Shown here in pieces: positions 41,655-50,453 of a stretch of 64,000 nt of DNA (the first letter of the stretch is position 1; each line of letters starts with the position of its first letter). The notes beneath the pieces are model-generated. The model did no database searches. It was not told where the DNA came from and worked only from the letters and a program-made list of their open reading frames with translations. This stretch comes from Rhodoferax sp. OV413 (GTDB lineage Bacteria > Pseudomonadota > Gammaproteobacteria > Burkholderiales > Burkholderiaceae_C), in contig CAMAWD010000001.1 in NCBI GenBank assembly GCA_945861785.1, positions 62,001-126,000 of the forward strand. The letters run 5' to 3'. Both the position numbers and the translations under genes were made by a program.

Positions 41655-42383
41655 TCAGGTTTTGGCCGGTGCGGCAGAGCGGCCCAGATAGGCTTTGACG
41701 ATGCGGTCGTCCGACCGCAGCGTGGCACACGGGCCCTCGATGGTGCTGCGCCCTGTCACGAGCACGTAGCCGTGGTTGGCATACTTCAGCGCCAGCCGGG
41801 TGTTCTGCTCGACGCAGAGCACCGCGACGCCCTGGCGCGTGAGTTCCACCAGCACTTGCATCAGCTGGTCCACCACCTGCGGTGCCAGGCCGAGGGACAT
41901 TTCGTCGATCATCAACAGCCGGGGTGACTTGAGCAGCGCGCGGGCAATCGCCAGCATCTGCTGCTCGCCGCCTGACAGCAGGCCGGCCAGCTGGCCCAGG
42001 CGCGATTGCAGCACCGGGAAGTAGGTAAACACCTTGTTGCGGAGCTCGGCGATGTGTTTCGGGTCGGGGTTGCGCAATGCGCCGGCTTGCAGGTTTTCCT
42101 GTACCGTGAGGCCGGCCAGCACACCACGGCCTTCTGGCACATGGGCAATGCCCCGGCGCGCAATGGTGTGTGCCGGCAAACCCGCCACCGATGCACCCGC
42201 AAAGCGGATCGCTCCCAGGCTGATCGGGACCAGCCCCGAGATGGCGCGCAGCGTGGTGGACTTGCCCGCGCCATTGGCGCCCAGCATGGCCACAAAACCG
42301 CCCTCGGGCACCGACAGCGACACATCGGACACGGCCACCATGCGGCCATAACAAACCTGGATGCTGTCGACTTCAAGCAGCAT
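41655..42383 (-). CDS. Liv-type ABC ATPase, LivF family, system 2
   Basis: 242 residues. Walker A GANGAGKST, signature LSGGEQQML, Walker B RLLMIDEMSLGLAPQ. The Walker B is followed by Met in place of the usual Pro (DEM instead of DEP), a common LivF variant. It overlaps LivG by 11 bp. Confidence 0.93.
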   Translation of the reverse strand: MLLEVDSIQVCYGRMVAVSDVSLSVPEGGFVAMLGANGAGKSTTLRAISGLVPISLGAIRFAGASVAGLPAHTIARRGIAHVPEGRGVLAGLTVQENLQAGALRNPDPKHIAELRNKVFTYFPVLQSRLGQLAGLLSGGEQQMLAIARALLKSPRLLMIDEMSLGLAPQVVDQLMQVLVELTRQGVAVLCVEQNTRLALKYANHGYVLVTGRSTIEGPCATLRSDDRIVKAYLGRSAAPAKT

Positions 42384-43173
42384 CCGGGGTTCCCAGGTAG
42401 ACCGCCACCACTTTCGGGTCCTGCTGCATGTCCGCAGGCGGACCCTGGGCTATCAGTTGACCGAAATCAAGCACGCACAGCTCGTGGCAAAGCGACATCA
42501 CCAGGTCCATGTCGTGGTCGATCAGCACGATGGACAGGTCCAGTTCCCTGCGCAATTCCGAGAGGCTTCGGCCGAGATCTTCGGTCTCGCGGTCGTTCAG
42601 ACCACCAGCGGGTTCGTCCAGCAACAGCAGGCGAGGCCGGCGGATCACCGCACGGGCTACCTCGACTTTCTTCTGCATGCCCAGCGACAGCGCGTCTACC
42701 TGGCCGTCCAGTGCGCTGCGCGGGATGGCGAGTATGTCGGCCAGGCGGTCGATGTCGGAGTGGGCCTGGGCCTCGGCCGCGTGCACACGCCGCCCGGGAA
42801 GCATGGCGGCCAGTGGTCCATAAGCCAGCGAAAGGTGCAGGCCGATCATCAGGTTCTGCCGTACGGTCTGGCCGGACAGCAGCGAAATGTTCTGGAAGGT
42901 GCGTGCAATCCCCAGCCGTGCGATCGCATGCACCGGTCGCCCCACCAGATTGCGGCCCTGGTAGTGGATATGGCCCCCCGCATTGGGGACGCAAAAGCCG
43001 GAGATGCAGTTGAACAGCGTGGTCTTGCCGGCACCATTGGGCCCGATGATGCCGAACACGATGCCCTGCGGGATGTCCAGGCTGACGTCGCGTACCGCCT
43101 GTACGCCGCCAAAGGTCTTGCTGACGTGCTCCAGCCGCAGGATCGGGTCAGCGTCGGTGGCGCTCGCCGTCAC
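42373..43173 (-). CDS. Liv-type ABC ATPase, LivG family, system 2
   Basis: 266 residues. Walker A GPNGAGKTT, LivG-type RTFQNISLLSGQTVRQN, a signature replaced by LSLGMQKKVEVARA, and Walker B LLLLDEPAGGLND. Partner of the LivF at 41655. Start overlaps the LivM stop by 4 bp. Confidence 0.92.
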   Translation of the reverse strand: MTASATDADPILRLEHVSKTFGGVQAVRDVSLDIPQGIVFGIIGPNGAGKTTLFNCISGFCVPNAGGHIHYQGRNLVGRPVHAIARLGIARTFQNISLLSGQTVRQNLMIGLHLSLAYGPLAAMLPGRRVHAAEAQAHSDIDRLADILAIPRSALDGQVDALSLGMQKKVEVARAVIRRPRLLLLDEPAGGLNDRETEDLGRSLSELRRELDLSIVLIDHDMDLVMSLCHELCVLDFGQLIAQGPPADMQQDPKVVAVYLGTPDAA

Positions 43174-44147
43174 TGCGGGCCTCTTGCGCGCCGCAGCCAG
43201 GCCCGCATATCAGCGAAAGCGCCCCGGCGCAGCAGCGACACCAGTCCGCCGGGCATGAAGATGACGATCAGCATGAGCACGATGCCGAACACCGCCTGGG
43301 ACTTGTCGTGGAAGCCGCGCAGCGATTCGGGCAAGATGGTCACCGCGGCAGCGCCCAGCACCGCCCCGAAGATCGAGGTCATGCCGCCCACGGCGATCAT
43401 GACGAAGAAGTAAAGCGAGTTCCACAGCGTGAAGTCGTCCACCGAGACATAACCCTTGAGCATCGCATACAGCGCGCCGGCGAAGCCGGCGAGCAGGGAC
43501 GACAAGGCGAAGGCCAGCGCCTTGTAGGCATTGGTGTTGATGCCCATGGCCTGCGCAGTTGATTCATGGTCGCGCAGTGCGAACAGCGCCCGCCCCGGCT
43601 TGAGACGCAGGAAGTTGACGCAGGCCACGACGACCACGCAGAAGGGGACCAGGATGCAGACGAACTTGCTCGCTTCGGTGCTGACAGCCCAGCCGAATAT
43701 CACGATGGGCGGCAGGAACAGCCCGGACATGCCACCTGTGAGCGGCCCGCCCTTGCCAATGAGTTGCACGACGATCACACCGAAGGCCAATGTGACGATG
43801 GCCAGGTGCAGGCCACTCAGCCGCAGCGCAGGGGCCGCCAGCGCGGTGCCGATCAGCATGGTCAGGACGGCGCCGCCCACGGCCGCAGGAATGAAGCCCA
43901 TGCCCAGGTGGACCATCAGCATGCTGGTACCGTAAGCGCCAGTCGCCAGCAGGCCGGCGGTTCCCAGCGAGATCTGGCCGGCAACACCCGACAGCACCAC
44001 CAAGCCGATCGCGGCGATGGCGTTTATCAGCGTGAGGTTGAGCACGTAGAGCAGGTAGGAGTTCACGCCCGGCGCTATGGCCGCGGCCGCTGCGATGGCC
44101 AGCAACAACGCAGAACCCTTGGCCAGGCGGACGGCGTTGACCCGCAT
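43170..44147 (-). CDS. Liv-type ABC permease, LivM family, system 2
   Basis: 325 residues from ATG 44147, chosen because it gives a normal LivM N-terminus and a TGATG overlap with LivH; the open frame upstream is spurious. It has about nine membrane segments, the GVAGQISLGTAGLLATGAYG motif, a cytoplasmic GRALFALRDHESTAQAMGI coupling loop and GGMTSIFGAVLGA. Confidence 0.92.
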   Translation of the reverse strand: MRVNAVRLAKGSALLLAIAAAAAIAPGVNSYLLYVLNLTLINAIAAIGLVVLSGVAGQISLGTAGLLATGAYGTSMLMVHLGMGFIPAAVGGAVLTMLIGTALAAPALRLSGLHLAIVTLAFGVIVVQLIGKGGPLTGGMSGLFLPPIVIFGWAVSTEASKFVCILVPFCVVVVACVNFLRLKPGRALFALRDHESTAQAMGINTNAYKALAFALSSLLAGFAGALYAMLKGYVSVDDFTLWNSLYFFVMIAVGGMTSIFGAVLGAAAVTILPESLRGFHDKSQAVFGIVLMLIVIFMPGGLVSLLRRGAFADMRAWLRRARGPQ

Positions 44148-45010
44148 CAGGCCCGCCTCACGTCGCCGCCGAAAAGGCCTTGTGGGCGGATCAGCAGCAC
44201 GACGATGATGAACAGCAGACCGACCGACTCCTGCAGCAGCGGCGTGAACGCGTAGGCAACCAGGCTTTCCATCAGGCCCAGCAGCAGCCCGCCGGCCACG
44301 ACACCAAGCACGCTGGTCATGCCACCGACCACCAGCGCGGCGAAGGCCTTCATGATGACCAGGCCCATCATGAAAGGGCTGAGGTACACGCTGGACGCCA
44401 GCAGCACGCCGGTCAGCGCACCGATGCAGGCTGCGGCCACCCAGGCTAACGTACCCACCATGCGCAGGTTGACGCCAAGCAGCTGGGCGACGTCGGCGTT
44501 CTCGGCGGCCACGCGCATCGACAGGCCGAAGTCGGTGAAGCGAAGGAACAGTCCCACTGCGGTCAGGCAGACCGCGCCGGTGATGATGGTCCAGAACTGA
44601 CCGGCCGATATCAGTGCGCCGAAGACACTGTAGCTCTCCGCTTCGAACACCTTGGGGAAGACCCGCGACTCGGCGGTCCAGTACAGCGCGACCAGCCCTG
44701 TAATGGCCAGCTTGAGGCTCAGCGCGACGATCGACTGTCCGTCGTGCAGCCGCTTGCGCATAGGGTAGAAAATCAGGTTGTACAGCGCCGCACCGAGCAG
44801 GGCCGCGCACACCAGGCTGGCACCGATGGAGGCAAGGATCGGCCAGTGCAGCGTCGCGACGATCTGGTAAGTCACGAAGGCCATCAGCATGGCGATCTCG
44901 CCCTGCGCGAAGTTGAGCACGTTGGTGCTGCGAAAGGTCAGCACCAGGCCCAGGCCCAACAACGCGTAGAGGCTGCCGAACGACAGGCCGGTCAAAATAT
45001 GCTGCAGCAT
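44147..45010 (-). CDS. Liv-type ABC permease, LivH family, system 2
   Basis: 287 residues from ATG 45010. First helix LTGLSFGSLYALLGLGLVL, then NVLNFAQGEIAM, and the GGMTSVLGVVAGGLLLG loop. Eight or so membrane segments. The upstream extension of the frame is polar and not conserved. Confidence 0.92.
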   Translation of the reverse strand: MLQHILTGLSFGSLYALLGLGLVLTFRSTNVLNFAQGEIAMLMAFVTYQIVATLHWPILASIGASLVCAALLGAALYNLIFYPMRKRLHDGQSIVALSLKLAITGLVALYWTAESRVFPKVFEAESYSVFGALISAGQFWTIITGAVCLTAVGLFLRFTDFGLSMRVAAENADVAQLLGVNLRMVGTLAWVAAACIGALTGVLLASSVYLSPFMMGLVIMKAFAALVVGGMTSVLGVVAGGLLLGLMESLVAYAFTPLLQESVGLLFIIVVLLIRPQGLFGGDVRRA

Positions 45011-45048
45011 TGCGCGCTCAGGCCTTGAACAGTTCGGGCGCTTGGCTG

Positions 45049-46266
45049 CTACTTCGTGATCGGGGTCCAGGGTGATATGGCAACCTGTTTGCCGCCCCGC
45101 CACTGAAAGATCTTCACCCCATTGGAGCCCGTGTGCTTGTCCTTGCTGAAGCTCAGCGGCATGACCCCGCTATCGAAGTTGCCCAGGCCCACCATGGCTG
45201 CCAGCAGCTTTTCGCGCGTCAGGTCTCGGCCGGCCATCTCCAGCGCTTTTGCCAGCACCTTGGCGTGGGCATAACCCATGAATGTCGTGAAGTCAGGCTG
45301 GGCGTTGGGGAAGTGTTTGACGATCACGCGCCGTGCCTCGATCACGCCGGGTGCGTCGGAGTAGATGCTGTCGACCTCGGTGGCGAACACCAGCCCATTG
45401 ATCAGGTCGCCGAGCAGGTTGGGCAGCGTGCCCGATCCGCCCACGCCATAGGTGCCCCAGGTAGGTTTGTAGCCATAGGCCGCTGCCTGCTTGACGGCAG
45501 TGGCGGTGGAAGGTGCGGTGCCCATGGAGATCACCATCTCGGCGCCAGAGTCGCGCAGCTTCAGCACCTGGGTGCCAAAGTCGGTAGTGCCACGCTCGTA
45601 TCCGACATCGGCCATCAACGGGACGCCGAGTTCCTTGAGCGCGCGCGCCACACCGACTTTGCCGGCTTCGCCCAGGTCGTCGTTCTGGAACAGGTAGCCG
45701 ATTTTTTTCAGGCCCAGGGACTTGACCACATGCTGGGTCAGTACGTACATCAGGTCGGTGTAGCTGGCCTGCATGCCCCAGGTGTAGACCGGTGGCGGGG
45801 AGCTGGTTGCGGTGAGCGACAGGAAGGGCACCTTGGCTTGCTCGGCATAGGGCACGACGGCCAGCGTCGTGGGCAATCCGATCTGCCCAAACAGCGCAAA
45901 CACGTTGTCACGCTCCACCAGTTTCTTGGCGCCGGCCAGGGTCCTGGCGGGTTGGTAGGCGTCGTCCTCGATCAGCCACCGGATCTTGCGGCCATGAATG
46001 CCGGTGGTGTTGACTTCGTTCAACACCGACTGCACGCCCTGCTCGTAGGAGGTGGTGATGAAACGCACCGGTCCGGTGAGCGCGTATACCGCGCCCAGCA
46101 GAATTTCGTTGTCAGTCACACCGGTCTCCGCACGTGCCAGGGACGGTCGTGCCAGCAGGGCGACCGCGGCGGCTGTCGTGATGGCGTGGCGCCGTGTGAC
46201 GCCGGAAGGCGCTCCGGCATCGGTGGTCGGAGCGGGTCGGGAATAGGACGAATGACGGCGGTTCAT
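45049..46266 (-). CDS. Liv-type ABC receptor, system 2, probable Tat signal
   Basis: 405 residues from ATG 46266 (AGGAG upstream). The N-terminus is unusually long. TRRHAITTAAAVALLARPSLARA, here given only in part (TRRHAI plus a hydrophobic run), looks like a twin-arginine export signal, suggesting export in the folded state. The mature part has NEILLGAVYALTGPVRFI and GYKPTWGTYG, typical of type I binding proteins. It is about 40% receptor-like in layout to 28056 but not a close duplicate. First gene of the minus-strand operon under promoter C. Confidence 0.88.
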   Translation of the reverse strand: MNRRHSSYSRPAPTTDAGAPSGVTRRHAITTAAAVALLARPSLARAETGVTDNEILLGAVYALTGPVRFITTSYEQGVQSVLNEVNTTGIHGRKIRWLIEDDAYQPARTLAGAKKLVERDNVFALFGQIGLPTTLAVVPYAEQAKVPFLSLTATSSPPPVYTWGMQASYTDLMYVLTQHVVKSLGLKKIGYLFQNDDLGEAGKVGVARALKELGVPLMADVGYERGTTDFGTQVLKLRDSGAEMVISMGTAPSTATAVKQAAAYGYKPTWGTYGVGGSGTLPNLLGDLINGLVFATEVDSIYSDAPGVIEARRVIVKHFPNAQPDFTTFMGYAHAKVLAKALEMAGRDLTREKLLAAMVGLGNFDSGVMPLSFSKDKHTGSNGVKIFQWRGGKQVAISPWTPITK

Positions 46267-46354
46267 GGATGAACTCCTTGCGACGGTGCCGGCGCTGCGG
46301 CGATTGGTTTGTCTCCACACCCGAAGCGCCGTGGACGCGCCGGGTATCAGGAGG

Positions 46355-46402
46355 ATTGTTCGTGTTAATGCCGACTTGATCAAGGTTGATGCTAAAAATC
46401 AA
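46355..46402 (-). promoter_or_regulatory. Promoter C with shared TTGATTT/TTGATC operator
   Basis: On the minus strand TTGATTT (46402-46396), N12, TTGATC (46383-46378), 17 nt, then AACAAT (46360-46355). Spacing is the same as in promoters B and D. It drives the receptor/LivHMGF/ligase/aldolase operon. The operator ends 3 bp from the stop of the LysR gene. Confidence 0.62.
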
Positions 46403-46404
46403 TG

Positions 46405-47418
46405 TCATAGAGCTTGCGCGCCTGCGGCGCTGTGCGCCGGCAGGGGCGTGCGCAGGAACAGGTCCGCCACAATGCGGCGCAGCCATTGGTTTCCGCTGTC
46501 GGGGTGGTTGCGCTGATGCCAGAACTGTTTGACCTCGAAACGTGGCGCCTCCAGCGGCAGCGGCATGAGCTTCAAGCCTGGCATCGGCGGCAGGAAACTC
46601 AGGATGCTGCTGGGCACGGTGGCGAGCAGGTCGGTTTGCTGGACGATCTGGGGCACCACCATGAAATGGGGCACGCGCAGCGCGATGCGTCGCGAAATAC
46701 CTTGCTCCTCCAGGTGGTGCTCGATCAGCGTGACGGTGGAGGACGGCCGCGCGACCCGGCTGTAGCGTGAGCCTGCCGGCTCGATCAGTACATGCGACTC
46801 GCTGACGAACTGCGCCAGCGACAGGCTGTCGTGTACCCGCGGATGCGACTTGCGCACCAGGCAGGCATGGGTGTCCTCGAACAGCTTTTGCTGATAGAAC
46901 CCGGCATTGAGCGCTGGCAGGTAGCCCATTGCCAGGTCCACCTGGCCGGACAGGAATGCCTCCCGGTAGGACTCGCGCGGAAGCTGCAGGACCCGCAAGC
47001 CGACGTGGGGCGCAATCTGCTGCAGCCGGGTCATCAGGCGCGGCAGGTAGACCATTTCACCCAGGTCGCTCATCAGGATCTGGAAGTTGCGGTTGGAGCT
47101 GCGCATGTCGAACACGGGTACATGCGCGAGCGCGCCCTGAAGCAAGGCGAGACCGTCGCGCACCGTGCCGGCGATATGTTGGGCGAAGGGGGTGGGTTCC
47201 ATCCCGGTCGGAACACGCACAAAAAGCGGGTCTCCGGCCAGCTTGCGGAGTTTGTTCAGCGCGTGACTCATCGACGGTTGCGACAGGCCCAGCCGCAGGC
47301 CGGCGCGTGTCATGTTGCCGTCGCGCATCAGGGCGTCGAAGGCCTGCAGCAGGTTGAGGTCAAGGGAAGATATTTCCGGTGGTGGCGCGGGGTCAAGGGG
47401 GGTGCGGCGTGTCGTCAT
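46405..47418 (-). CDS. LysR-type transcriptional regulator
   Basis: 337 residues from ATG 47418. The N-terminal winged HTH (SSLDLNLLQAFDALMRDGNM then RAGLRLGLSQPSMSHALNKL) and a PBP2-type effector domain make it of the NodD/TdcA-like subgroup (LFVRVPTGMEPTPFAQ). A good promoter (47427-47455) places +1 almost at the ATG. It is divergent from the acyl-CoA dehydrogenase at 47566 and directly upstream of the Liv system 2 operon, so it may control either. It probably responds to an aromatic acid or CoA intermediate. Confidence 0.93.
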   Translation of the reverse strand: MTTRRTPLDPAPPPEISSLDLNLLQAFDALMRDGNMTRAGLRLGLSQPSMSHALNKLRKLAGDPLFVRVPTGMEPTPFAQHIAGTVRDGLALLQGALAHVPVFDMRSSNRNFQILMSDLGEMVYLPRLMTRLQQIAPHVGLRVLQLPRESYREAFLSGQVDLAMGYLPALNAGFYQQKLFEDTHACLVRKSHPRVHDSLSLAQFVSESHVLIEPAGSRYSRVARPSSTVTLIEHHLEEQGISRRIALRVPHFMVVPQIVQQTDLLATVPSSILSFLPPMPGLKLMPLPLEAPRFEVKQFWHQRNHPDSGNQWLRRIVADLFLRTPLPAHSAAGAQAL

Positions 47419-47426
47419 TATTAGGA

Positions 47427-47458
47427 ATAATAATATAGACAATTCCAAAATTCAATTG
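47427..47458 (-). promoter_or_regulatory. LysR promoter with overlapping LysR box
   Basis: Minus-strand -35 TTGAAT (47455-47450), 17 nt, -10 TATTAT (47432-47427). Over the -35 lies a 19-bp inverted repeat, CAATT-N9-AATTG (47440-47458), containing T-N11-A, the LysR consensus. A second palindrome ATTATT-AGG-AATAAT (47417-47431) covers the -10 and the start codon. The expected transcript would have almost no leader. Confidence 0.55.
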
Positions 47459-47565
47459 CACTCAGGGTCGATGCGGCGTCAAATTGCGCCGGGCCCGGTA
47501 CACGGGCCACGAGGAGACGCAAGGAATGACACAACGTATCAACCCGCCTGGAGCAAAGCGCCTCC

Positions 47566-48723
47566 ATGCGTGACTTCGGATTGACCGAAGAGCAGCGGCA
47601 GATTCGCGAGGCCATTGGAACACTGGCGCGCGAGAAATTTGCCCCGGGCGCTGCGGCGGCAGACCGCCACTACGAGCCGCCCATGGCCAACCTTCGGGTG
47701 TTGGTGGAGCATGGTTATGTGGGGATGTTCCTGCCTGAGGCGCTGGGCGGTGCGGGCCTGGGCCTGATGGAAACCGTGCTGGTTGTCGAGGAGATCGCCC
47801 GCCATTGCGCCAACACGGCGATGTTGTTCATGTGCATGGCCGGAGCCACTCCGCGCGCCCTGCTGACCCTCGGTACCGAGCAGCAGCGCCAGCGCTACCT
47901 GCCACGCCTGTTGCGAGGTGAGATGCTCACGGCCTGGGGCATGTCCGAGCCCAACGCCGGCTCTGACGTCGGCAGTCTGCAGACCCGGGCCGAACGCGAT
48001 GGAGATCACTACATCATCAACGGAAGCAAGCTGTGGTGCAGCGGCGCCCGGGTGTCGGACCTGTTCCTGGTGTTGGTGCGACTCGAGCCGGTGCCCGGCA
48101 TGCGGGGCGTGGGGGCCATCTTCGTCGAGCGCGGCACGCCGGGCTTCTCGATCGGCAAGCACCTGGACCTGATCGGCCTGCGTGCCACTGGCATGGCGGA
48201 ACTGGTGTTCCAGGACTGCCGGATCCCGGCCGACAACGTGCTGGTGCCTGCAGGACGCATGCGTGAATTGCTGCGGGTGCTGGATTCCGACCGCATCGTC
48301 GGCAACCCGCCACTGTGTCTGGGGGTGGCCGAGGCGGCGCTGGCGAGTATCACGCGGCACCTGCGCGACCGCTCGCAGTTCGGGCGCCCGCTGTCGGAGT
48401 TCCAGGGGCTGCAGTGGAAGCTGGCCGACATGGCCATCGACATCGAGGCTGCACGCGCCTTGCTGTACCGCGCTGCGGCACGGGCGGACCAGGGCGACAT
48501 GTCCAGCGTGGACGCCTCGATCACCAAGACCTACGTCAACCAGATGGCGGTGCGCGTGACGAATGAGGCGATGCAGATGGCGGGTGCCTATGGGTTGTCG
48601 GAGGAGTACCCGTACGAGCGCTACTTCCGCGATGTGCGCGGCATGTCCGTCGGTTATGGCACCACGGAAATCCACCGCGGCATGATCGCGCGTGAGCTGA
48701 TCAACGGCAATTATTCGTTCTGA
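47566..48723 (+). CDS. Acyl-CoA dehydrogenase family protein 1
   Basis: 385 residues with the three-domain ACAD layout: LTAWGMSEPNAGSDVGSLQT in the FAD/substrate region, SKLWCSGARVSDLF, and R-QFGRPLSEFQGLQWKLADM. The usual catalytic base motif (EGT/S near the C-terminus) reads VGYGTTEIHRG, with Tyr where MCAD has Glu376, so the base is either elsewhere, as in isovaleryl-CoA dehydrogenase, or missing. It is followed by the dienelactone hydrolase. ATG 47566, weak ribosome site. Confidence 0.9.
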   Translation: MRDFGLTEEQRQIREAIGTLAREKFAPGAAAADRHYEPPMANLRVLVEHGYVGMFLPEALGGAGLGLMETVLVVEEIARHCANTAMLFMCMAGATPRALLTLGTEQQRQRYLPRLLRGEMLTAWGMSEPNAGSDVGSLQTRAERDGDHYIINGSKLWCSGARVSDLFLVLVRLEPVPGMRGVGAIFVERGTPGFSIGKHLDLIGLRATGMAELVFQDCRIPADNVLVPAGRMRELLRVLDSDRIVGNPPLCLGVAEAALASITRHLRDRSQFGRPLSEFQGLQWKLADMAIDIEAARALLYRAAARADQGDMSSVDASITKTYVNQMAVRVTNEAMQMAGAYGLSEEYPYERYFRDVRGMSVGYGTTEIHRGMIARELINGNYSF

Positions 48724-48732
48724 GGGACCGAC

Positions 48733-49446
48733 ATGAATTCGAGAACCGACCAGATCGAAGCAGGCAGTGGCAAGCACTTCGCCGCCTATGTGAGCCTGCC
48801 GGAGCGGCCGAATGGCCACGCGGTGGTGGTGCTGCAGGAGATCTTCGGTGTGACGCCGCACATCCGGGGGATCGCGGACCGCTTTGCCGAAGATGGCTAC
48901 CTGGCGCTGGCGCCCGACCTGTTCTGGCGCATCGAACCCGGCATCTCGTTGACCCATTCCAAGGACGACATCGGGCGTGCCTTCGACCTGATGCGGCAGT
49001 ACGACGAGTCGCAGGGTGTCGAAGACGCCGCCAGCACCATCGCCCACATCCGACGCCTGCCGGAGTTCGGTGGCAAGGTGGCGGTCGCTGGCATGTGCCT
49101 GGGCGGCAAGCTCGCCTACCTGGCCGCAGCGCGGGGTGTGGGGGCGGCTTCGGTGGCGTACTATGGGGTCGGCATCGAGAACAGCCTGCAGGAGGCCGAT
49201 GGTATCCGCGGCCCCCTGATGCTGAACTTCGGCGAGCGTGACCGTTATGTCCCGCCTGCCGCGCGCGCGAAGATTGCTGTGGCACTGGAGGGCAAGTTTC
49301 AGGTGGAGTCCTACACCTATGAAAGTGCCGACCATGGCTTTTACACGCGGGGTGATCCAGAGACCATCGCGCTGGCCCGCAAGCGTACCAACGCGTTCCT
49401 CAATCAGGCGCTGTGCGCCTGCGTGGCTGCACGCCCCGCACCCTGA
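48733..49446 (+). CDS. Dienelactone hydrolase family protein
   Basis: 237 residues of the alpha/beta fold. Nucleophilic Cys122 in GMCLGG (Cys, not Ser, as in true dienelactone hydrolase), Glu36 in LQEIFGV, Asp in GERDRYVP and His in DHGFY. The family hydrolyses 4-carboxymethylene-butenolides to maleylacetate. In this context it may open a lactone formed after ring cleavage. Ten bases after the acyl-CoA dehydrogenase. Confidence 0.92.
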   Translation: MNSRTDQIEAGSGKHFAAYVSLPERPNGHAVVVLQEIFGVTPHIRGIADRFAEDGYLALAPDLFWRIEPGISLTHSKDDIGRAFDLMRQYDESQGVEDAASTIAHIRRLPEFGGKVAVAGMCLGGKLAYLAAARGVGAASVAYYGVGIENSLQEADGIRGPLMLNFGERDRYVPPAARAKIAVALEGKFQVESYTYESADHGFYTRGDPETIALARKRTNAFLNQALCACVAARPAP

Positions 49447-49460
49447 AAGGAGACATCGAT

Positions 49461-50453
49461 ATGCGATTGCGTCACGGTTTCCCGGGCTTCGGCCTTCGGT
49501 TGTTCTGCGGTCGCCTGTTGGTGGCGCTGTTCTGCCTCGTTCCCACCATGGCTGTATGGGCCCAGGCCTACCCGGCCAAGGCCATCCGTTTCATCGTTCC
49601 CTACCCGCCGGGTGGGGGCACGGACATAGTCGCGCGCATGATCGCGCCGCGGATGGCGCAGGGCTTGGGGCAGACGGTGCTGATCGACAACAAGCCGGGT
49701 GCCAGTACCGTGCTGGGCACCGATCTGCTGGCCAAGTCCGCGCCGGACGGCTACACCATCGGTCTGTACACGACTTTCGACCCGGTGTTTTTTCCCAAGC
49801 TGCCCTTTGACGCTTTCAAGGACTTCGAACCCATCACGCAACTCGTGGCGCTGCCCTTCGTGCTGGTGGCGCGGCCCTCTCTCAATGTGAAGACGGTGGG
49901 CGAATTGGTGGCGCTGGCGAAGGCCAATCCCGGCAAGCTCAACTTCGCCTCCATCGGCAATGGCACGCCGCACCAGATTGCGATGGAGTGGCTCAAGTCC
50001 ATGGCTGGCATCGACATGACGCATATCCCTTACAAGGGTGTGGCACCGGCAGTGGCGGACCTGGTAGCGGGGCAGGTGGATGTGATGTTCACCGGCACGT
50101 CGTCGGCGGCCCCACATGTCAAGGCCGGCAAGCTGGTGGCGCTGGCGGTTTCCAGCGCGAAGCGCCAGGCGAGCTTCCCGGCCACGCCCACCGTGGCCGA
50201 GTCGGGCTACCCGGAGTTCGACTTCATCACCTGGTACGGGCTTGCCGCCCCGGCCGGCACCCCGCGGGACATCGTGGCGCGCATCAACCAGGAGGTGGCC
50301 GCTGCGCTCAACCAGGCGGAGACGAAGGAAAAGTTGCTGGGCATGGGGGTCATCAGCTCCCCCACGTCGCCCGCGGAGTTCGCGGCTTTCGTCCGCTCCG
50401 AGGGTCAGAAACTCAACAACATCATCAAGACCAGCGGGGTCAAGCCAGAATGA
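49461..50453 (+). CDS. Bug/TctC-family solute receptor, tandem copy a
   Basis: 330-residue periplasmic receptor; AAGGAG nine bases before ATG 49461. Signal peptide ending at VWAQ; VPYPPGGGTDIVAR, LNFASIGNGTPHQ and HIPYKGVAP motifs; full-length domain 2. Its stop overlaps the start of a second receptor (ATGA), a rare direct tandem. Confidence 0.92.
   Translation: MRLRHGFPGFGLRLFCGRLLVALFCLVPTMAVWAQAYPAKAIRFIVPYPPGGGTDIVARMIAPRMAQGLGQTVLIDNKPGASTVLGTDLLAKSAPDGYTIGLYTTFDPVFFPKLPFDAFKDFEPITQLVALPFVLVARPSLNVKTVGELVALAKANPGKLNFASIGNGTPHQIAMEWLKSMAGIDMTHIPYKGVAPAVADLVAGQVDVMFTGTSSAAPHVKAGKLVALAVSSAKRQASFPATPTVAESGYPEFDFITWYGLAAPAGTPRDIVARINQEVAAALNQAETKEKLLGMGVISSPTSPAEFAAFVRSEGQKLNNIIKTSGVKPE

Noticed and set aside
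48897-49109. Small minus-strand frames inside the dienelactone hydrolase gene
   Set aside because: Short, overlap a well-supported gene, and lack ribosome sites or homology.
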